Positions 17,184-27,627 are shown, counted from the first letter of the stretch. The stretch: DNA of 64,000 bases from Caulobacter sp. BP25 (GCF_002737755.1 NZ_PEGH01000007.1:1-64000), one strand, 5' to 3'. Translations and numbers: made by a program. The notes: generated from the letters alone by a model not told the origin.

Positions 17184-17378
17184 GAAAAACCCCGACTCTC
17201 GAAGAGGGGGGAAGGACAAACGAAAAGGCGCGGCTTATCAAGCCGGACAATGTTCGGTGGAGCGCGTATTAGGCAAAAAACGTGCACGCGCGCCGCGCTA
17301 CCAGATTGTCGCCCATTGTGCCGGCTGCTGACAGGATGAGGCGCGTGTCGAGCGATGCTGGCGACGAATGGAGGGGAT

Positions 17379-17774
17379 ATGATGATGGACACGAAGATGG
17401 CCAGGCGAGAAGCGCTCGCGACCGGGCTGGCCGCCGCCGCCTTTTCCGGCGCCGCGCAATCGCAGGAGAGAAAGCCCATGTACGGACTGATCGGCCAGAT
17501 GCTGGCCGCGCCAGGCAAGCGTGACGACTTGCTGGCGATCCTGGCCGAGGGAACAGACGGCATGCCTGGTTGCCTGAGCTATGTGATCGCCAAGGATCCG
17601 ACCAAGGCCGACGCGCTCTGGATCACAGAGGTCTGGACTGGCAAGGACGCTCACGCCGCGTCTCTCAAGCTGCCAGCGGTGCAGGCGGCAATCGCGAAAG
17701 CCCGGCCCATCATCGCGGGCTTTCCCCAGCACTTCGAAACCGAGCCCGTGATCGGGCAGGGCCTGAAGCTCTGA
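17379..17774 (+). CDS. Exported antibiotic-biosynthesis-monooxygenase (ABM) domain protein
   Basis: About 131 aa. Three consecutive ATGs (17379, 17382, 17385) follow GGAGGGG; any may be used. The N-terminus has a double Arg and a hydrophobic segment (ARREALATGLAAAAFSGAAQ) resembling an export signal. The mature part is a dimeric alpha/beta barrel of the ABM type: YGLIGQMLAAPGKRDDLLAI, GCLSYVIAKDP, ALWITEVWTGKDAH. Such domains serve as small monooxygenases or as scavengers of quinone-like compounds; the actual substrate is unknown. It is divergent from the amidohydrolase operon and convergent with the TonB receptor, sharing its terminator. Confidence 0.8.
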   Translation: MMMDTKMARREALATGLAAAAFSGAAQSQERKPMYGLIGQMLAAPGKRDDLLAILAEGTDGMPGCLSYVIAKDPTKADALWITEVWTGKDAHAASLKLPAVQAAIAKARPIIAGFPQHFETEPVIGQGLKL

Positions 17775-17783
17775 TCAAAGAAA

Positions 17784-17809
17784 AAGGCCGCGGATCGCTC
17801 CGCGGCCTT
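17784..17809. terminator. Bidirectional terminator
   Basis: An 11-bp perfect stem (AAGGCCGCGGA 17784-17794, TCCGCGGCCTT 17799-17809) with a TCGC loop and A/T runs on both sides, between the convergent ABM gene and the TonB-dependent receptor gene. Confidence 0.8.
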
Positions 17810-17833
17810 CGTCATTTCGAGGTCTCTTCGACC

Positions 17834-20014
17834 TTAGAAGCGAGCGTCGATCGACACGCCGACCACGCGCGGTTCGTTGACGAACGCGGTCAGGTTGTTG
17901 AAGTCGATCGCGCCCTTGATGTTGCTTTCGTTGGTGATGTTGCGGGCGAAAGCCGCCACTTCCCAGCCGCCTTCCTTGTTGGCGTAGCCCAGCTTCAGGC
18001 CGCCCTCGAAGTCGCCCTTCGTGTAGAACTCCTTCGACTGGTACAGGAAGATGTTGGTGTAGCCCTGCACCTTCCAGTCCGTGTAGGCGAACAGCTCGCC
18101 CGAGGCGATCGGGTAGCTGTAGCGCGCGGTGAAGTCGAAGGTGTATTTCGGCGCGTTCGGGAACGGGTTGCCATTCACGAGAGCCAGGCCGGCAGCGGTA
18201 AGCGAGTCGGTGACGGTGCAGGCGGCGCAAGCCGCGACGGCCAGCGTCTTGTCCTTGATCTTGGTGTGCGCGTAGCTGTAGCCGGCGGTCACGACGAGGT
18301 TTGGGGTGACGACGAATTCGCTATCCAGTTCCAGGCCATAGGCCTCGCCCTTCTTGGCGTTGATCAGGCGGTTGGAGTTGCTGCCACCGCCGACGGCGCT
18401 GAACTGCGGGTCGTCGATCGTGTAGGTGAAGACCGCGCCGTTCAGGCGGACGCGGCGGTCGAACAGCTCGCTCTTCAGGCCCACCTCGTAGGACATGATC
18501 GTCTCGGACTTGGCGGCCGAAGCCGGCGAGCCGAAGGCGATGTCACGACCCTGGATCGACGGACCGCGGAAGCCCGAGGCGACCTTGGCGTAGACGCTGA
18601 CGTCCTCTTGCAGCTTATAGAAAGCCGAAAGGTCCCACGTCAGTTTCGAGTCAGACACCGACACTGACGGAGCCCTGTTGGGGCCCGAAACGACGTTCAT
18701 GTCCTTGTCGTCGTCCGTGTAGCGCAGGCCGCCGGTTAGGGTCAGTTGGTCGTTGACGGCGTAGGAGGTCTGGCCGAACAACGCCCAGGCCTTGTTCTTC
18801 TGGCGCAGCGTGGTTGCGGGCATGAAGAACGGATCGGTGCGGATGTCGTACTTGGTATCGAAGTAGAAGCCGCCGACCTGCCAGCTCAGCGGGCCATCGG
18901 TATCGCTGGCCAGGCGGACTTCCTGGGTCCACTGGAACAGGTTCTTGATGCCGTCACGGGTGTTCGACTGGAACGGGATGAAGCCCGGGCCTGTCGGATT
19001 GCCGCCGTCGATATCGCCCAGGCTGGAGCCGTGGGTGTTCTCATAAGCGGTGATCGAGGTCAGCTTAGCGCCGTCGAAGTCGTACTGGATGTTCGCCGAG
19101 GCGCCGGCGCCCTTGTAGTTCTGCGGGTTATTGGCGGTGTTGTCGTAGGCGACCTCATCGCGCTTGTAGTTACCGTTCAGCTTGTTAGAGCCTTTGGTCA
19201 GCACGTTGGCGCGGAAAACGGCGGCTGTGCCGTCCAGGTCGCGCGTGTGGACGTTGAACAGGGCCGACAGCTTATCGGTTGGCGTGAACAGCAGCTGCAG
19301 ACGGGCTGCCTTTTCGTTGAAGCCGCCCAGCGTGTTGGGCTTCTTGGTGTAGGTGTTGTCGATCCAGTCGTCACGACGTTGGAGCAGGACCGAAGCGCGG
19401 GCCGCGATCTTACCCGGGACGATGGCCCAGCCGAGGCCGCCGTCGAAGGTGAAGGTGTTGTAGCTGCCATAGGAGGCCGAGGCGCGGCCTTTGGTTTCAT
19501 CCGACGGTTTGATCGTGTCGAACTTGACGATGCCGGCAGTCGTGTTTCGGCCGAACAGAGTACCCTGGGGGCCGCGCAGCACTTCGACCTGTTCGATGTC
19601 GTAGATCGGCGAGCTCTTCAGCACGACGTTCTCGAGGACAACTTCGTCCTGGATGATCGAGACCGGTTGCGAGGCGGCCAGGTCGAAGTCAGCGTTGCCG
19701 AGGCCGCGAATGTAGAAGCGCGGCGCGGCGCGGCCGTTCGAGGACTCGGCGTAGAGGCCCGGAGCCTTGGCCGACAGGGCCAGGATGTCCTCGCCGGCGG
19801 CGAAGGTCGATTGCAGCTTTTCACCGCTGATCGCGGCCACGGAGACCGGCACGTCCTGCAGGTTCTCGCTACGCTTCTGGGCCGTGATGATGATTTCGCC
19901 GACCTTGGTGTCCTGAGCGAAAGCCGCCGGGGCGGCCGCCATTGCGGAGGCCAGGGCCGTCAGGCCGCATGACAGCGTCAGGGCGCGACGAAGGGAGCTG
20001 TTGAGCTTGGGCAT
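17834..20014 (-). CDS. TonB-dependent outer-membrane receptor
   Basis: A 726-aa outer-membrane transporter. The signal peptide spans residues 1-33 and ends AAAPAAFAQ. The TonB-box-like region EIIITAQKR is next, then the plug domain (SENLQDVPVSVAAISGEKL, VLRGPQGTLFGRNTTAGIV), then the beta-barrel ending in the C-terminal aromatic residue of GVSIDARF, as required for outer-membrane insertion. Caulobacter carries dozens of such receptors for carbohydrates, siderophores and other solutes. Nothing in the neighbourhood (no transporter or catabolic cluster) identifies the ligand. A CAACTG-poor, AT-richer 300-bp leader region lies upstream. Confidence 0.93.
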   Translation of the reverse strand: MPKLNSSLRRALTLSCGLTALASAMAAAPAAFAQDTKVGEIIITAQKRSENLQDVPVSVAAISGEKLQSTFAAGEDILALSAKAPGLYAESSNGRAAPRFYIRGLGNADFDLAASQPVSIIQDEVVLENVVLKSSPIYDIEQVEVLRGPQGTLFGRNTTAGIVKFDTIKPSDETKGRASASYGSYNTFTFDGGLGWAIVPGKIAARASVLLQRRDDWIDNTYTKKPNTLGGFNEKAARLQLLFTPTDKLSALFNVHTRDLDGTAAVFRANVLTKGSNKLNGNYKRDEVAYDNTANNPQNYKGAGASANIQYDFDGAKLTSITAYENTHGSSLGDIDGGNPTGPGFIPFQSNTRDGIKNLFQWTQEVRLASDTDGPLSWQVGGFYFDTKYDIRTDPFFMPATTLRQKNKAWALFGQTSYAVNDQLTLTGGLRYTDDDKDMNVVSGPNRAPSVSVSDSKLTWDLSAFYKLQEDVSVYAKVASGFRGPSIQGRDIAFGSPASAAKSETIMSYEVGLKSELFDRRVRLNGAVFTYTIDDPQFSAVGGGSNSNRLINAKKGEAYGLELDSEFVVTPNLVVTAGYSYAHTKIKDKTLAVAACAACTVTDSLTAAGLALVNGNPFPNAPKYTFDFTARYSYPIASGELFAYTDWKVQGYTNIFLYQSKEFYTKGDFEGGLKLGYANKEGGWEVAAFARNITNESNIKGAIDFNNLTAFVNEPRVVGVSIDARF

Positions 20015-20314
20015 GGAGAGATCCTGTTGTGATCTTGCGGCGCCGCGTCACTCGTTGTGGCTTGAGCTTTGGCGGCGATTCCGTTTGCGCTGCGATAGGC
20101 CAAGTTTCGGCCTCGCGGATATCTCGCGCCACGCGATTTGGATCGGAAAGGGGCGATTGCGTCGCTTCTGTTGCGAAGTTGCGACATTTTTGTTCAGCTG
20201 CTGCTTATAAGTAATAAATCATTCTCGGTCATCGCGGCCGCTCTTCTTTCGGCGCGCAACGAAAAAGGGCCGAGATCGCTCTCCGGCCCTTCGTCTGTCT
20301 TTAGGCTGTCGCCC
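20015..20314. other. Spacer between the TonB receptor and glnA
   Basis: 300 bp without a supported gene. The receptor promoter must lie in the part adjoining 20014; the segment 20170-20230 is AT-richer (ACATTTTTG, AATAAATCATT). The last part contains the glnA terminator. Short frames at 20001-20214 plus are not supported by any ribosome-binding site or family similarity. Confidence 0.5.
20262..20292 (-). terminator. Rho-independent terminator of glnA
   Basis: On the minus strand, AAGGGCCGGAGA and TCTCGGCCCTT form an 11-bp stem with one bulged base and a GCGA loop, followed by TTTTT. It lies 23 bp after the glnA stop codon. Confidence 0.8.
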
Positions 20315-21724
20315 TTAGCACTTGTAGTACATGTCGAATTCGACGGGGTGCGGGTGCAGTTGCAGACGCATCACCTCTTCCATCTTCAGCTCGATGTAGC
20401 TGTCGATGAAATCGTCATCCATGACGCCGCCGGCCTTCAGGAAGGCGCGGTCCTTGTCCAGGCTTTCCAGGGCTTCGCGCAGCGAGCCGCAGACTTCCGG
20501 GATCTTCTTCTGCTCGCGGGGCGGCAGGTCATAGAGGTTCTTGTCGGCCGGAGCGCCCGGGTCGATCTTGTTGATGATGCCGTCCAGGCCGGCCATCAGC
20601 AGGGCGACGAAGGTCAGGTACGGGTTGCCCATCGGGTCGGGGAAGCGGGCTTCCAGGCGCTTGGCCTTGGGCGAATCGACGTGCGGGATGCGGATCGAGG
20701 CCGAGCGGTTGCGCGAGCTGTAGGCCAGCTTCACCGGGGCTTCGTAGCCGGGCACCAGGCGCTTGTACGAGTTCGTCGTCGAGTTCGAGAACGCGTTGAT
20801 CGCCTTGGCGTGCTTGATGATGCCGCCGATGTACCACAGGCATTCTTGGCTCAGGCCAGCGTACTTGTCGCCAGCGAACAGCGGCTTGCCATCTTGCCAG
20901 ATCGACTGGTGAACGTGCATGCCCGAACCGTTGTCGGCGAACATCGGCTTGGCCATGAAGGTGGCCGTCTTGCCGTAGGCGGCCGCGACATTGTGGATGA
21001 CGTACTTATAGAGCTGCATCCGGTCGGCCATGACGACCATGGTGTCGAACTTCAGGCCGAGTTCGTGCTGGGCGGGCGCCACCTCGTGGTGGTGCTTTTC
21101 CGGCTTCATGCCCAGCTCGCCCATGACGGCCAGCATTTCGCCGCGCAGATCCTGGCAGCTGTCGACCGGGTTCACCGGGAAGTAGCCGCCCTTCGGACCC
21201 GGACGGTGGCCCATGTTGCCTTCCGGATATTCCTTGGCCGAATTCACCGGCAGTTCGCTGGAGTCGTACGAGTAGCCGGTGTTGTTCGGCGCAGTCGACC
21301 AACGGACGTCGTCGAAGATGAAGAACTCGGCTTCCGGACCAAAATAGACGGTGTCGCCCACGCCGGCCGACTTCACGTAGTTCAGCGCGGCCTTGGCGAT
21401 CGAGCGCGGGTCGCGGTTGTAGGGGGTGCCGTCATCCGGGTTCACGACGTCGCAGAACAGGGCCAGCGTCGTCTGCTGATAGAAGGGGTCGATGATCGCG
21501 CTCGACAGGTCGGGGCGCAGCTTCATGTCCGACTCGTTGATGGCCTTCCAGCCGGCGATCGACGAGCCGTCGAACATGGTGCCGTCATTCAGGAAGTCAT
21601 CGTCGACCAGGTCGATGTCGAACGTGACGTGCTGCAGCTTGCCGCGAACGTCGGTGAAGCGGACGTCGACGTACTTGACGTCCTTTTCCTTGATCAGGTT
21701 CAGGATATCCTTGGCGGTGGTCAT
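20315..21724 (-). CDS. glnA: Glutamine synthetase, type I
   Basis: Catalyses ATP-dependent amidation of glutamate, the main ammonium assimilation step. The 469-aa length is typical of dodecameric GS-I. Motifs visible are [18 protein letters not shown] (N-terminal latch), DGSSIAGW, the ATP/metal segment [16 protein letters not shown] and [12 protein letters not shown]. Tyr398 in KNLYDLPP matches the adenylylation site of GS-I beta enzymes, so activity is probably controlled by GlnE adenylylation under PII. glnB lies 45 bp upstream on the same strand, forming the usual glnBA operon of alphaproteobacteria. Confidence 0.97.
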   Translation of the reverse strand: MTTAKDILNLIKEKDVKYVDVRFTDVRGKLQHVTFDIDLVDDDFLNDGTMFDGSSIAGWKAINESDMKLRPDLSSAIIDPFYQQTTLALFCDVVNPDDGTPYNRDPRSIAKAALNYVKSAGVGDTVYFGPEAEFFIFDDVRWSTAPNNTGYSYDSSELPVNSAKEYPEGNMGHRPGPKGGYFPVNPVDSCQDLRGEMLAVMGELGMKPEKHHHEVAPAQHELGLKFDTMVVMADRMQLYKYVIHNVAAAYGKTATFMAKPMFADNGSGMHVHQSIWQDGKPLFAGDKYAGLSQECLWYIGGIIKHAKAINAFSNSTTNSYKRLVPGYEAPVKLAYSSRNRSASIRIPHVDSPKAKRLEARFPDPMGNPYLTFVALLMAGLDGIINKIDPGAPADKNLYDLPPREQKKIPEVCGSLREALESLDKDRAFLKAGGVMDDDFIDSYIELKMEEVMRLQLHPHPVEFDMYYKC

Positions 21725-21769
21725 TCCGTATCCCCTTTGTAGAACTCTCGTAGGTGTTGTCGGTCAGGC

Positions 21770-22243
<474 letters not shown>

Positions 22244-22357
22244 TTACGCTAAGGGCGCCGACTTTTGGTGCATTTCCGGAATGGCGGCCAAATGGCCTTG
22301 CGACGCTCGGTTTCGCGCCTAGGATCGCCTCCAACGAGCGTTTGAATGGGGGTGGAT

Positions 22358-23896
22358 ATGCGCGACGACACGCCGGTTTTGATCGGTGCGGCCCAATTCA
22401 CATATCGCGGAGAAGCGGGAAACTCGCCATCTCCGCTTGAACTGCTGAAAGTTGCGGCGGAACGCGCTGCACTGGATGCTGGGCTCAAGGGGTCTGTTCT
22501 TGCCGATCTAGACGCTTTGGCGGTCGTGGCGTTCAGCATCGACGCTCCGGGAGGGTTGTCTAAGCTACCGCTTCCGCGACTGAGCGATCCCTCGGCGTCG
22601 TTGGCGCGAGCGCTTTCGGCGAAGCCAAGCTGGAGCGTCTACACCGAGACTGGCGGCAACAGTCCCCAGCAGGCGGTCAACGTCGTCTGTGAGCGGATCG
22701 CGCAAGGCGAGGCTCAACTGGCCTTGATCGGGGGCGCGGAGTTCCTGGGTTCGCTGATGAAGCGGATGAAAGGCGGGCTCGGATTCGAGGGCTGGGCGGA
22801 CGATATCGACAGCAAACCGAAACGGATCGGCGACCCGCGCCCCGGGGTGACTCCACAGGAGGCCGCACACGGGTTGGGTTATCCGGTTAACACCTATCCC
22901 TTGTTCGAGAACGCCCTAAGAGCGCGTGATGGCGTCTCGATCGAAGCGCATCAGAAGGCGCTGGGCGCCTTCTTCGCGCCATTCACGAAGGTGGCGGCCG
23001 CCAATCCCTATGCTTGGTTCCCGGTCGAGCGTTCGGCCGACGAGCTGGTCACCGTGACCGATCGCAACCGCATGGTCGGCTTTCCTTATGCCAAGTATCT
23101 CAACGCCATCATGGAGGTTGACCAGTCTGCCGCCGTCCTGATCGCCAGCGTCGGCAAGGCTCGCGAGCTGGGCATACCGCAGAGCAAGTGGGTGTTCCTA
23201 CATGGCTGCGCCGACGCCTCGGACCTGTGGTACCCGCTGGAGCGGCAGAACTACCATTCCAGTCCCGCCATGCGGCTGACAGGGGAGCTGGCCTTCGAAA
23301 TGGCTGGGATTACAGCGGCCGACCTTTCTTTGATCGACCTCTATTCCTGTTTTCCCTCGGCGGTCCGGATCGGAGCCGAGGAATTGGGCTTGGCGTTGGA
23401 TGATCCAAGAGGCCTGACCGTAACCGGCGGCTTGCCTTATTTCGGTGGCCCCGGAAACAACTATGCGCTTCACGCGATCGCTGAAATGGTCACGCGCCTG
23501 CGCCGTCAGCCGGGCGTCTATGGGCTTTCGACCGCCAACGGCTGGTTCCTGACCAAGCAGTCCGTAGGCGTCTATTCGACCAAGCCTGTGGAGGGGCGCT
23601 GGGAGCGGCAGTCGCCTTCGGTTCTGCAGTCCAGGATCGACGCCTTGCCTCACCCAGAGATCGTCGAGAGGCCGGAAGGCCGTGCGCGGATCGAGACCTA
23701 CACGATCGTGCATGGGCGTGAGGGTGTGCGGATGGGGATCGTCATCGGGCGAGACGCCCAGGACCGCCGCTTCGTGGCCCAGACGCCGGACGATCCTGCG
23801 GTGCTGCTTGATCTGGAGCGCCACGAAGGTGTTGGCCGAACAGGCACGGTTGGGGCGCACCCAGACGGCGTCCGCAATCTCTTCAGGCCGGATTAA
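22358..23896 (+). CDS. Thiolase-fold protein lacking the catalytic Cys/His set
   Basis: A 512-aa protein of the acetyl-CoA acetyltransferase/lipid-transfer thiolase superfamily. The start at ATG 22358 is preferred because GGGGGTGGA lies just upstream; ATG 22346 would add four residues. The N-terminal half has a thiolase core (DTPVLIGAAQF, QAVNVVCERIAQGEAQLALI), but the nucleophile position reads TETGGNSPQQ without Cys. The second half contains DLSLIDLYSCFPSAV and FGGPGNNYALHAIAEMV in place of the usual GHP segment. It is probably a non-canonical acyl-CoA-binding enzyme. Downstream genes follow at 4 and 10 bp, so it leads an operon with the phosphatase and nnr. Confidence 0.82.
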   Translation: MRDDTPVLIGAAQFTYRGEAGNSPSPLELLKVAAERAALDAGLKGSVLADLDALAVVAFSIDAPGGLSKLPLPRLSDPSASLARALSAKPSWSVYTETGGNSPQQAVNVVCERIAQGEAQLALIGGAEFLGSLMKRMKGGLGFEGWADDIDSKPKRIGDPRPGVTPQEAAHGLGYPVNTYPLFENALRARDGVSIEAHQKALGAFFAPFTKVAAANPYAWFPVERSADELVTVTDRNRMVGFPYAKYLNAIMEVDQSAAVLIASVGKARELGIPQSKWVFLHGCADASDLWYPLERQNYHSSPAMRLTGELAFEMAGITAADLSLIDLYSCFPSAVRIGAEELGLALDDPRGLTVTGGLPYFGGPGNNYALHAIAEMVTRLRRQPGVYGLSTANGWFLTKQSVGVYSTKPVEGRWERQSPSVLQSRIDALPHPEIVERPEGRARIETYTIVHGREGVRMGIVIGRDAQDRRFVAQTPDDPAVLLDLERHEGVGRTGTVGAHPDGVRNLFRPD

Positions 23897-23900
23897 GCGC

Positions 23901-24470
23901 ATGAGCGGCATTCATGTTATCCGGCATGGCCGGCCTGCCTCGACCTGGGGAGGCGCCGATGATGATCCTGGTTTGGATGCGACGGGGCTGGAGCAGGCGA
24001 GGGCGGTCGCCCGCGAGATCATGGGCCTGTCGGCGGCGTTCCGACCAAGCCGCGTGGTGTCTTCGCCCCTGCGTCGCTGCAAGGAGACCGCCGCGCCTCT
24101 GGCTGAAGCCTTGGGGGTGGAGATCGAGATCGACCCTCGCGTCGGCGAGATTCCGACGCCGCGGGCGCTAACGGCGACCGAGCGTCCGGACTGGTTGCGG
24201 AAGGCGTTTTCGGGGCGCTGGACCGAGATTGCTGGTGATCTTGACTATGCTGCGTGGGCGCGGGGCGTGACCTCCGCCATCTTGGATCATGACGGCGCAG
24301 CTGTTTTCAGTCACTTCGTCGCCCTGAACGCTGCGGTCGCTACGGCCACAGAGCGGGACGAGGTTGTCGTCTTCCGTCCCGACCATTGCTCGCGCACGCT
24401 TTTCCGCGCGGAGGGCGGCCGCTTGATCCTGATCGAGAAAGGGCGCGAAGCTCAGAGCCAGGTGCTTTGA
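23901..24470 (+). CDS. Histidine phosphatase family protein (phosphoglycerate mutase-like)
   Basis: A 189-aa protein starting at ATG 23901, 4 bp after the thiolase-like stop. The phospho-His motif HVIRHGRPAS is at the N-terminus. The second Arg appears in VVSSPLRRCKETAAPLAEA and the second catalytic His in AAVFSHFVALNAAV. This is the branch-2-like small phosphatase architecture used by SixA/CobC-type enzymes and many uncharacterised phosphatases. The substrate is unknown. Tight spacing to nnr (10 bp) indicates co-transcription. Confidence 0.85.
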   Translation: MSGIHVIRHGRPASTWGGADDDPGLDATGLEQARAVAREIMGLSAAFRPSRVVSSPLRRCKETAAPLAEALGVEIEIDPRVGEIPTPRALTATERPDWLRKAFSGRWTEIAGDLDYAAWARGVTSAILDHDGAAVFSHFVALNAAVATATERDEVVVFRPDHCSRTLFRAEGGRLILIEKGREAQSQVL

Positions 24471-24480
24471 AGGAGTCGCC

Positions 24481-25932
24481 GTGGCGCGAGAGATTCTGAC
24501 CGTCGCCCAGATGACCGCCGCGGATCGCGCCGCCGTCGCCAGCGGCACGCCGATCCAAGTCCTCATGGAGCGGGCTGGGCAGGCGGTCGCGGACGCAATC
24601 CGATCTCGATACCCACGTCAGCCGGTCGTGATCTGGTGCGGGCCCGGTGACAATGGCGGCGATGGCTATGTGGCCGCGCGGCATCTCAAGCAGCGCGGCT
24701 GGTCGGTCGTCGTCGAAGCCGCCTATCCTCCAGCGACCGACGCCGCGCGCTGGGCCGCTTCGCGCTGGAAGGGCGAGGTGCGACCGCTGTCTTCATCTCC
24801 CTCGTCGGGACAGCTCTACATAGACGCTCTGTTCGGAGCTGGGCTGACGCGTCCTTTAGAGGGCGAGGTGGCGACGCTGGCGCGGTCCGCACGAGACAGC
24901 GCCCCGCGCATCGTCGCGGTCGACACGCCCTCGGGCGTTCATGGCGACACCGGCCGCGCCTTGGGAGGCCTCGCGTTCCGCGCGGAGATGACCCTAACCT
25001 TTCATCGTCGGAAACGCGCTCATGTCCTGGCCGATGGGCGTGGAGCCTGTGGCGACGTGGTGGTGGCGGACATCGGATTGGGGCACATCGAGGCTCCAGA
25101 CCTGTTTGAGAACGATCCTGACCTATGGCTTGCTCGTTTTCCTTGGCCCGCGTTCGATGCGCACAAGCACAGCCGGGGACGGCTGAAAGTCGTTAGCGGC
25201 GAGGCCTGGAGCACGGGCGCGGCGCGGCTCGCCGCTCGCGGTGGCCTGCGTGTCGGAGCTGGGGCGGTGACGGTGCTCTCGCCGCCTGGCGCTCTGGCTA
25301 TAAACGCCGCGCATCTGGAGGCGATCATGCTGGCGCCTTTCGAGTCCGACGCCGATCTCGCCGTTGCGGCCGAAGTGGCTGACGCCGTGATCATCGGACC
25401 CGCCGCGGGCGTGGGGGAGACCACGGCCCGCAATCTCCAGGCCCTGGCGCGCACCGGCGCGGCGCTCGTGGTGGACGCTGACGCCCTGACCAGCTTTCGA
25501 CACGATGCGGAGGACCTTTTCGCCTGTCTGGACCGCGACGATGTTTTGACGCCCCATCCGGGCGAGTTCGAACGCATCTTCCCAGGCCTGCTCGCCAAGT
25601 CGTCCGAGCGGGTCACGGCGACGCGGGAGGCCGCGCGGCGAGCCGGAGCGGTGGTGCTGCTGAAAGGGCCCGACACGGTTGTCGCCGCTCCGGACGGCCG
25701 GACTTCGGTGCTGCTGAACGGCACGCCCTGGCTAGCGACTGCTGGTTCGGGTGATGTGCTGGCCGGTTTCATCGGCGGGCTGATCGCGCAAGGTATGGAA
25801 AGCTTCGAGGCAGCCTGCGCTGGTGCGTGGATCCACGCCGAATGCGGGGCGCGCCATGGGCCGGGCTTGATCGCCGAGGATCTGCCAGGCTTGGCGCCTG
25901 CGGTGCTGGCGGAACTCCACGCGAAACGCTGA
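24481..25932 (+). CDS. nnr: Bifunctional NAD(P)H-hydrate epimerase / ADP-dependent NAD(P)H-hydrate dehydratase
   Basis: Repairs hydrated (damaged) NADH and NADPH. The N-terminal YjeF_N epimerase domain (about 1-205) has IWCGPGDNGGDGYVAARHL and VAVDTPSGVHGDTG. The C-terminal carbohydrate-kinase-like dehydratase (about 215-480) has KVVSGEAWSTGAARLAARGG, LTPHPGEFERIFP and ATAGSGDVLAGFIGGL, the nucleotide-binding loop. At 483 aa it matches bacterial fusion enzymes. The GTG start at 24481 has GAAGGAG eight bases upstream. It is the last gene before tRNA-Leu, 44 bp further on. Confidence 0.93.
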   Translation: MAREILTVAQMTAADRAAVASGTPIQVLMERAGQAVADAIRSRYPRQPVVIWCGPGDNGGDGYVAARHLKQRGWSVVVEAAYPPATDAARWAASRWKGEVRPLSSSPSSGQLYIDALFGAGLTRPLEGEVATLARSARDSAPRIVAVDTPSGVHGDTGRALGGLAFRAEMTLTFHRRKRAHVLADGRGACGDVVVADIGLGHIEAPDLFENDPDLWLARFPWPAFDAHKHSRGRLKVVSGEAWSTGAARLAARGGLRVGAGAVTVLSPPGALAINAAHLEAIMLAPFESDADLAVAAEVADAVIIGPAAGVGETTARNLQALARTGAALVVDADALTSFRHDAEDLFACLDRDDVLTPHPGEFERIFPGLLAKSSERVTATREAARRAGAVVLLKGPDTVVAAPDGRTSVLLNGTPWLATAGSGDVLAGFIGGLIAQGMESFEAACAGAWIHAECGARHGPGLIAEDLPGLAPAVLAELHAKR

Positions 25933-25976
25933 GTGGGCTTGCGCGGCGCGCTCCAAGTCCGTAATTCCCGTCGCAC

Positions 25977-26061
25977 GCGGATGTGGCGAAACTGGTAGAC
26001 GCACTGGATTTAGGTTCCAGCGCCGAGAGGCGTGGAGGTTCGAGTCCTCTCATCCGCACCA
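25977..26061 (+). tRNA. tRNA-Leu (anticodon TAG)
   Basis: 85 nt including an encoded CCA. The acceptor GCGGATG (25977-25983) pairs with CATCCGC (26051-26057). The anticodon stem CTGGA/TCCAG encloses TTTAGGT, giving anticodon TAG. A long variable arm (GCCGAGAGGCG) and T-arm GTTCGAG are present, as in class II tRNA-Leu. Confidence 0.96.
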
Positions 26062-26066
26062 GACAT

Positions 26067-26099
26067 CTCGCGGGACGCGGCTTGCGTCCCGCGAGTTTT
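26067..26099 (+). terminator. Rho-independent terminator after tRNA-Leu
   Basis: A 12-bp perfect stem (26067-26078 with 26084-26095, CTCGCGGGACGC/GCGTCCCGCGAG), a 5-nt loop and TTTT. Confidence 0.9.
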
Positions 26100-26238
26100 G
26101 ACCGATCGCGCTCTTGGATGCTCGCGCACGTCGTGACATAAGGGCGCTCTTTCGCCGCCCCGGCCTCGCGGGCGGCGTCGATCTTTTGGACCCCAGGGCG
26201 GAGATCGGGCGCTTGGCGCCTCGACCCGAGAATTAAGA

Positions 26239-27603
26239 ATGTCGATGCAGATCGTTGAAAAGTCGGGCGAAGGCCTTAGCCGCGTTTTTGGCGTCACGGT
26301 GCCCGCGAGTGAACTGGCTACGCGCCTGGATGCGCGGATCGCCGAAGTCGCTCCGCAGATGAACGTGAAGGGCTTCCGTCCCGGCAAGGTGCCGACGGCT
26401 CACGTGCGCCGCCTGTACGGCAAGGCCCTGATGGGCGAAGTCGTCGAGCAGGCGCTGAACGAGACCACCCAAAAGGTCCTCGAAGAGAACAAGCTGCGTC
26501 CGGCGGGTCAGCCCGAGCTGAACCCGTCGTCGGACATGGAAAAGGTCATCGCCGGCGGCGAAGATCTGGCCTTCGAACTGGCCGTTGAAGTGATGCCGGA
26601 ATTCGAGCCGATCGACCCGACGTCGATCGAGCTGGTCAAGCCGGTCTATAAGGTCAGCGACGCTGAGGTCGACGAGGCCCTGGATGAGCTGGCCAAGCAG
26701 GCTCGCACCTACGAGCCGCGCACGGGCAAGTCCGTGAAGTCCAAGGACGGCGACCAACTGCTGATCGACTTCGTCGGCACGATCGACGGCGTCGAGTTCG
26801 CCGGCGGCAAGGCTGAGGGCGCCGAGCTGGTTCTGGGTTCGGGCCAGTTTATTCCAGGCTTCGAAGACCAACTGGTCGGCGCTAAGGCCGGCGACGAGGT
26901 TGTCGTGAAGGTGAAGTTCCCGGAAGAATACCAAGCCAAGGATCTGGCTGGTAAGGACGCCGAGTTCGCCACCAAGATTCAAGAAGTCCGCGCCCCGGTC
27001 GACGGCAAGGCCGACGACGAGCTGGCCAAGCGCCTGGGTCTGTCGGACCTGGCCGCCCTGAAGGACCTGCTGCGTTCGAACCTGTCGGGCCGCTACGACA
27101 ACTCCTCGCGCTTCAAGCTGAAGCGCGCCCTGCTGGACGTTTTGGACACCAAGCACGACTTCCCGCTGCCGCCGCGCATGGTGGAAGCTGAGTTTGCCGG
27201 CATCTGGCAACAGGTCGAGGCCGACAAGGCTCGCGGCGGTCTGCCGCCGGAAGACGCCGAGAAGTCGGAAGACCAGCTGAAGGACGAGTACCGCAAGATC
27301 GCCGAGCGCCGCGTGCGCCTGGGCCTGGTGCTCGCCGAGATCGGCCGCAAGAACGAGGTCGTCGTCACCGACCAGGAACTGACCGACGCCATCATGCGCG
27401 AAGCTCGCCAGTACGGCGCGCAAGCCCAGCAGGTGTTCGACATGTACCGCCAGCGCGCCGATCTGCAGGCGGCCCTGCGCGCCCCGATCTACGAAGACAA
27501 GGTCGTCGACCTGATCTTCGGCAAGGCCAAGGTCGAGGAAAAGGAAGTCTCCAAGGACGAGCTCCTGGAAGAAGACGATCTGCCGGAAGGCTACGGCGGC
27601 TAA
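26239..27603 (+). CDS. tig: Trigger factor, ribosome-associated chaperone and prolyl isomerase
   Basis: Binds the ribosome exit tunnel and nascent chains. The 454-aa length fits. The N-terminal ribosome-binding domain has the signature [17 protein letters not shown] (near residues 45-60). The FKBP-type PPIase domain lies at about 160-240 ([35 protein letters not shown]). The long helical C-terminal arms follow and end in an acidic tail ([11 protein letters not shown]). The neighbouring order tig-clpP-clpX-lon is a common bacterial protein quality-control cluster. Codon use is highly biased, consistent with strong expression. Confidence 0.97.
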   Translation: MSMQIVEKSGEGLSRVFGVTVPASELATRLDARIAEVAPQMNVKGFRPGKVPTAHVRRLYGKALMGEVVEQALNETTQKVLEENKLRPAGQPELNPSSDMEKVIAGGEDLAFELAVEVMPEFEPIDPTSIELVKPVYKVSDAEVDEALDELAKQARTYEPRTGKSVKSKDGDQLLIDFVGTIDGVEFAGGKAEGAELVLGSGQFIPGFEDQLVGAKAGDEVVVKVKFPEEYQAKDLAGKDAEFATKIQEVRAPVDGKADDELAKRLGLSDLAALKDLLRSNLSGRYDNSSRFKLKRALLDVLDTKHDFPLPPRMVEAEFAGIWQQVEADKARGGLPPEDAEKSEDQLKDEYRKIAERRVRLGLVLAEIGRKNEVVVTDQELTDAIMREARQYGAQAQQVFDMYRQRADLQAALRAPIYEDKVVDLIFGKAKVEEKEVSKDELLEEDDLPEGYGG

Positions 27604-27627
27604 GCGCCGATCGAGGCTGACGAAACG

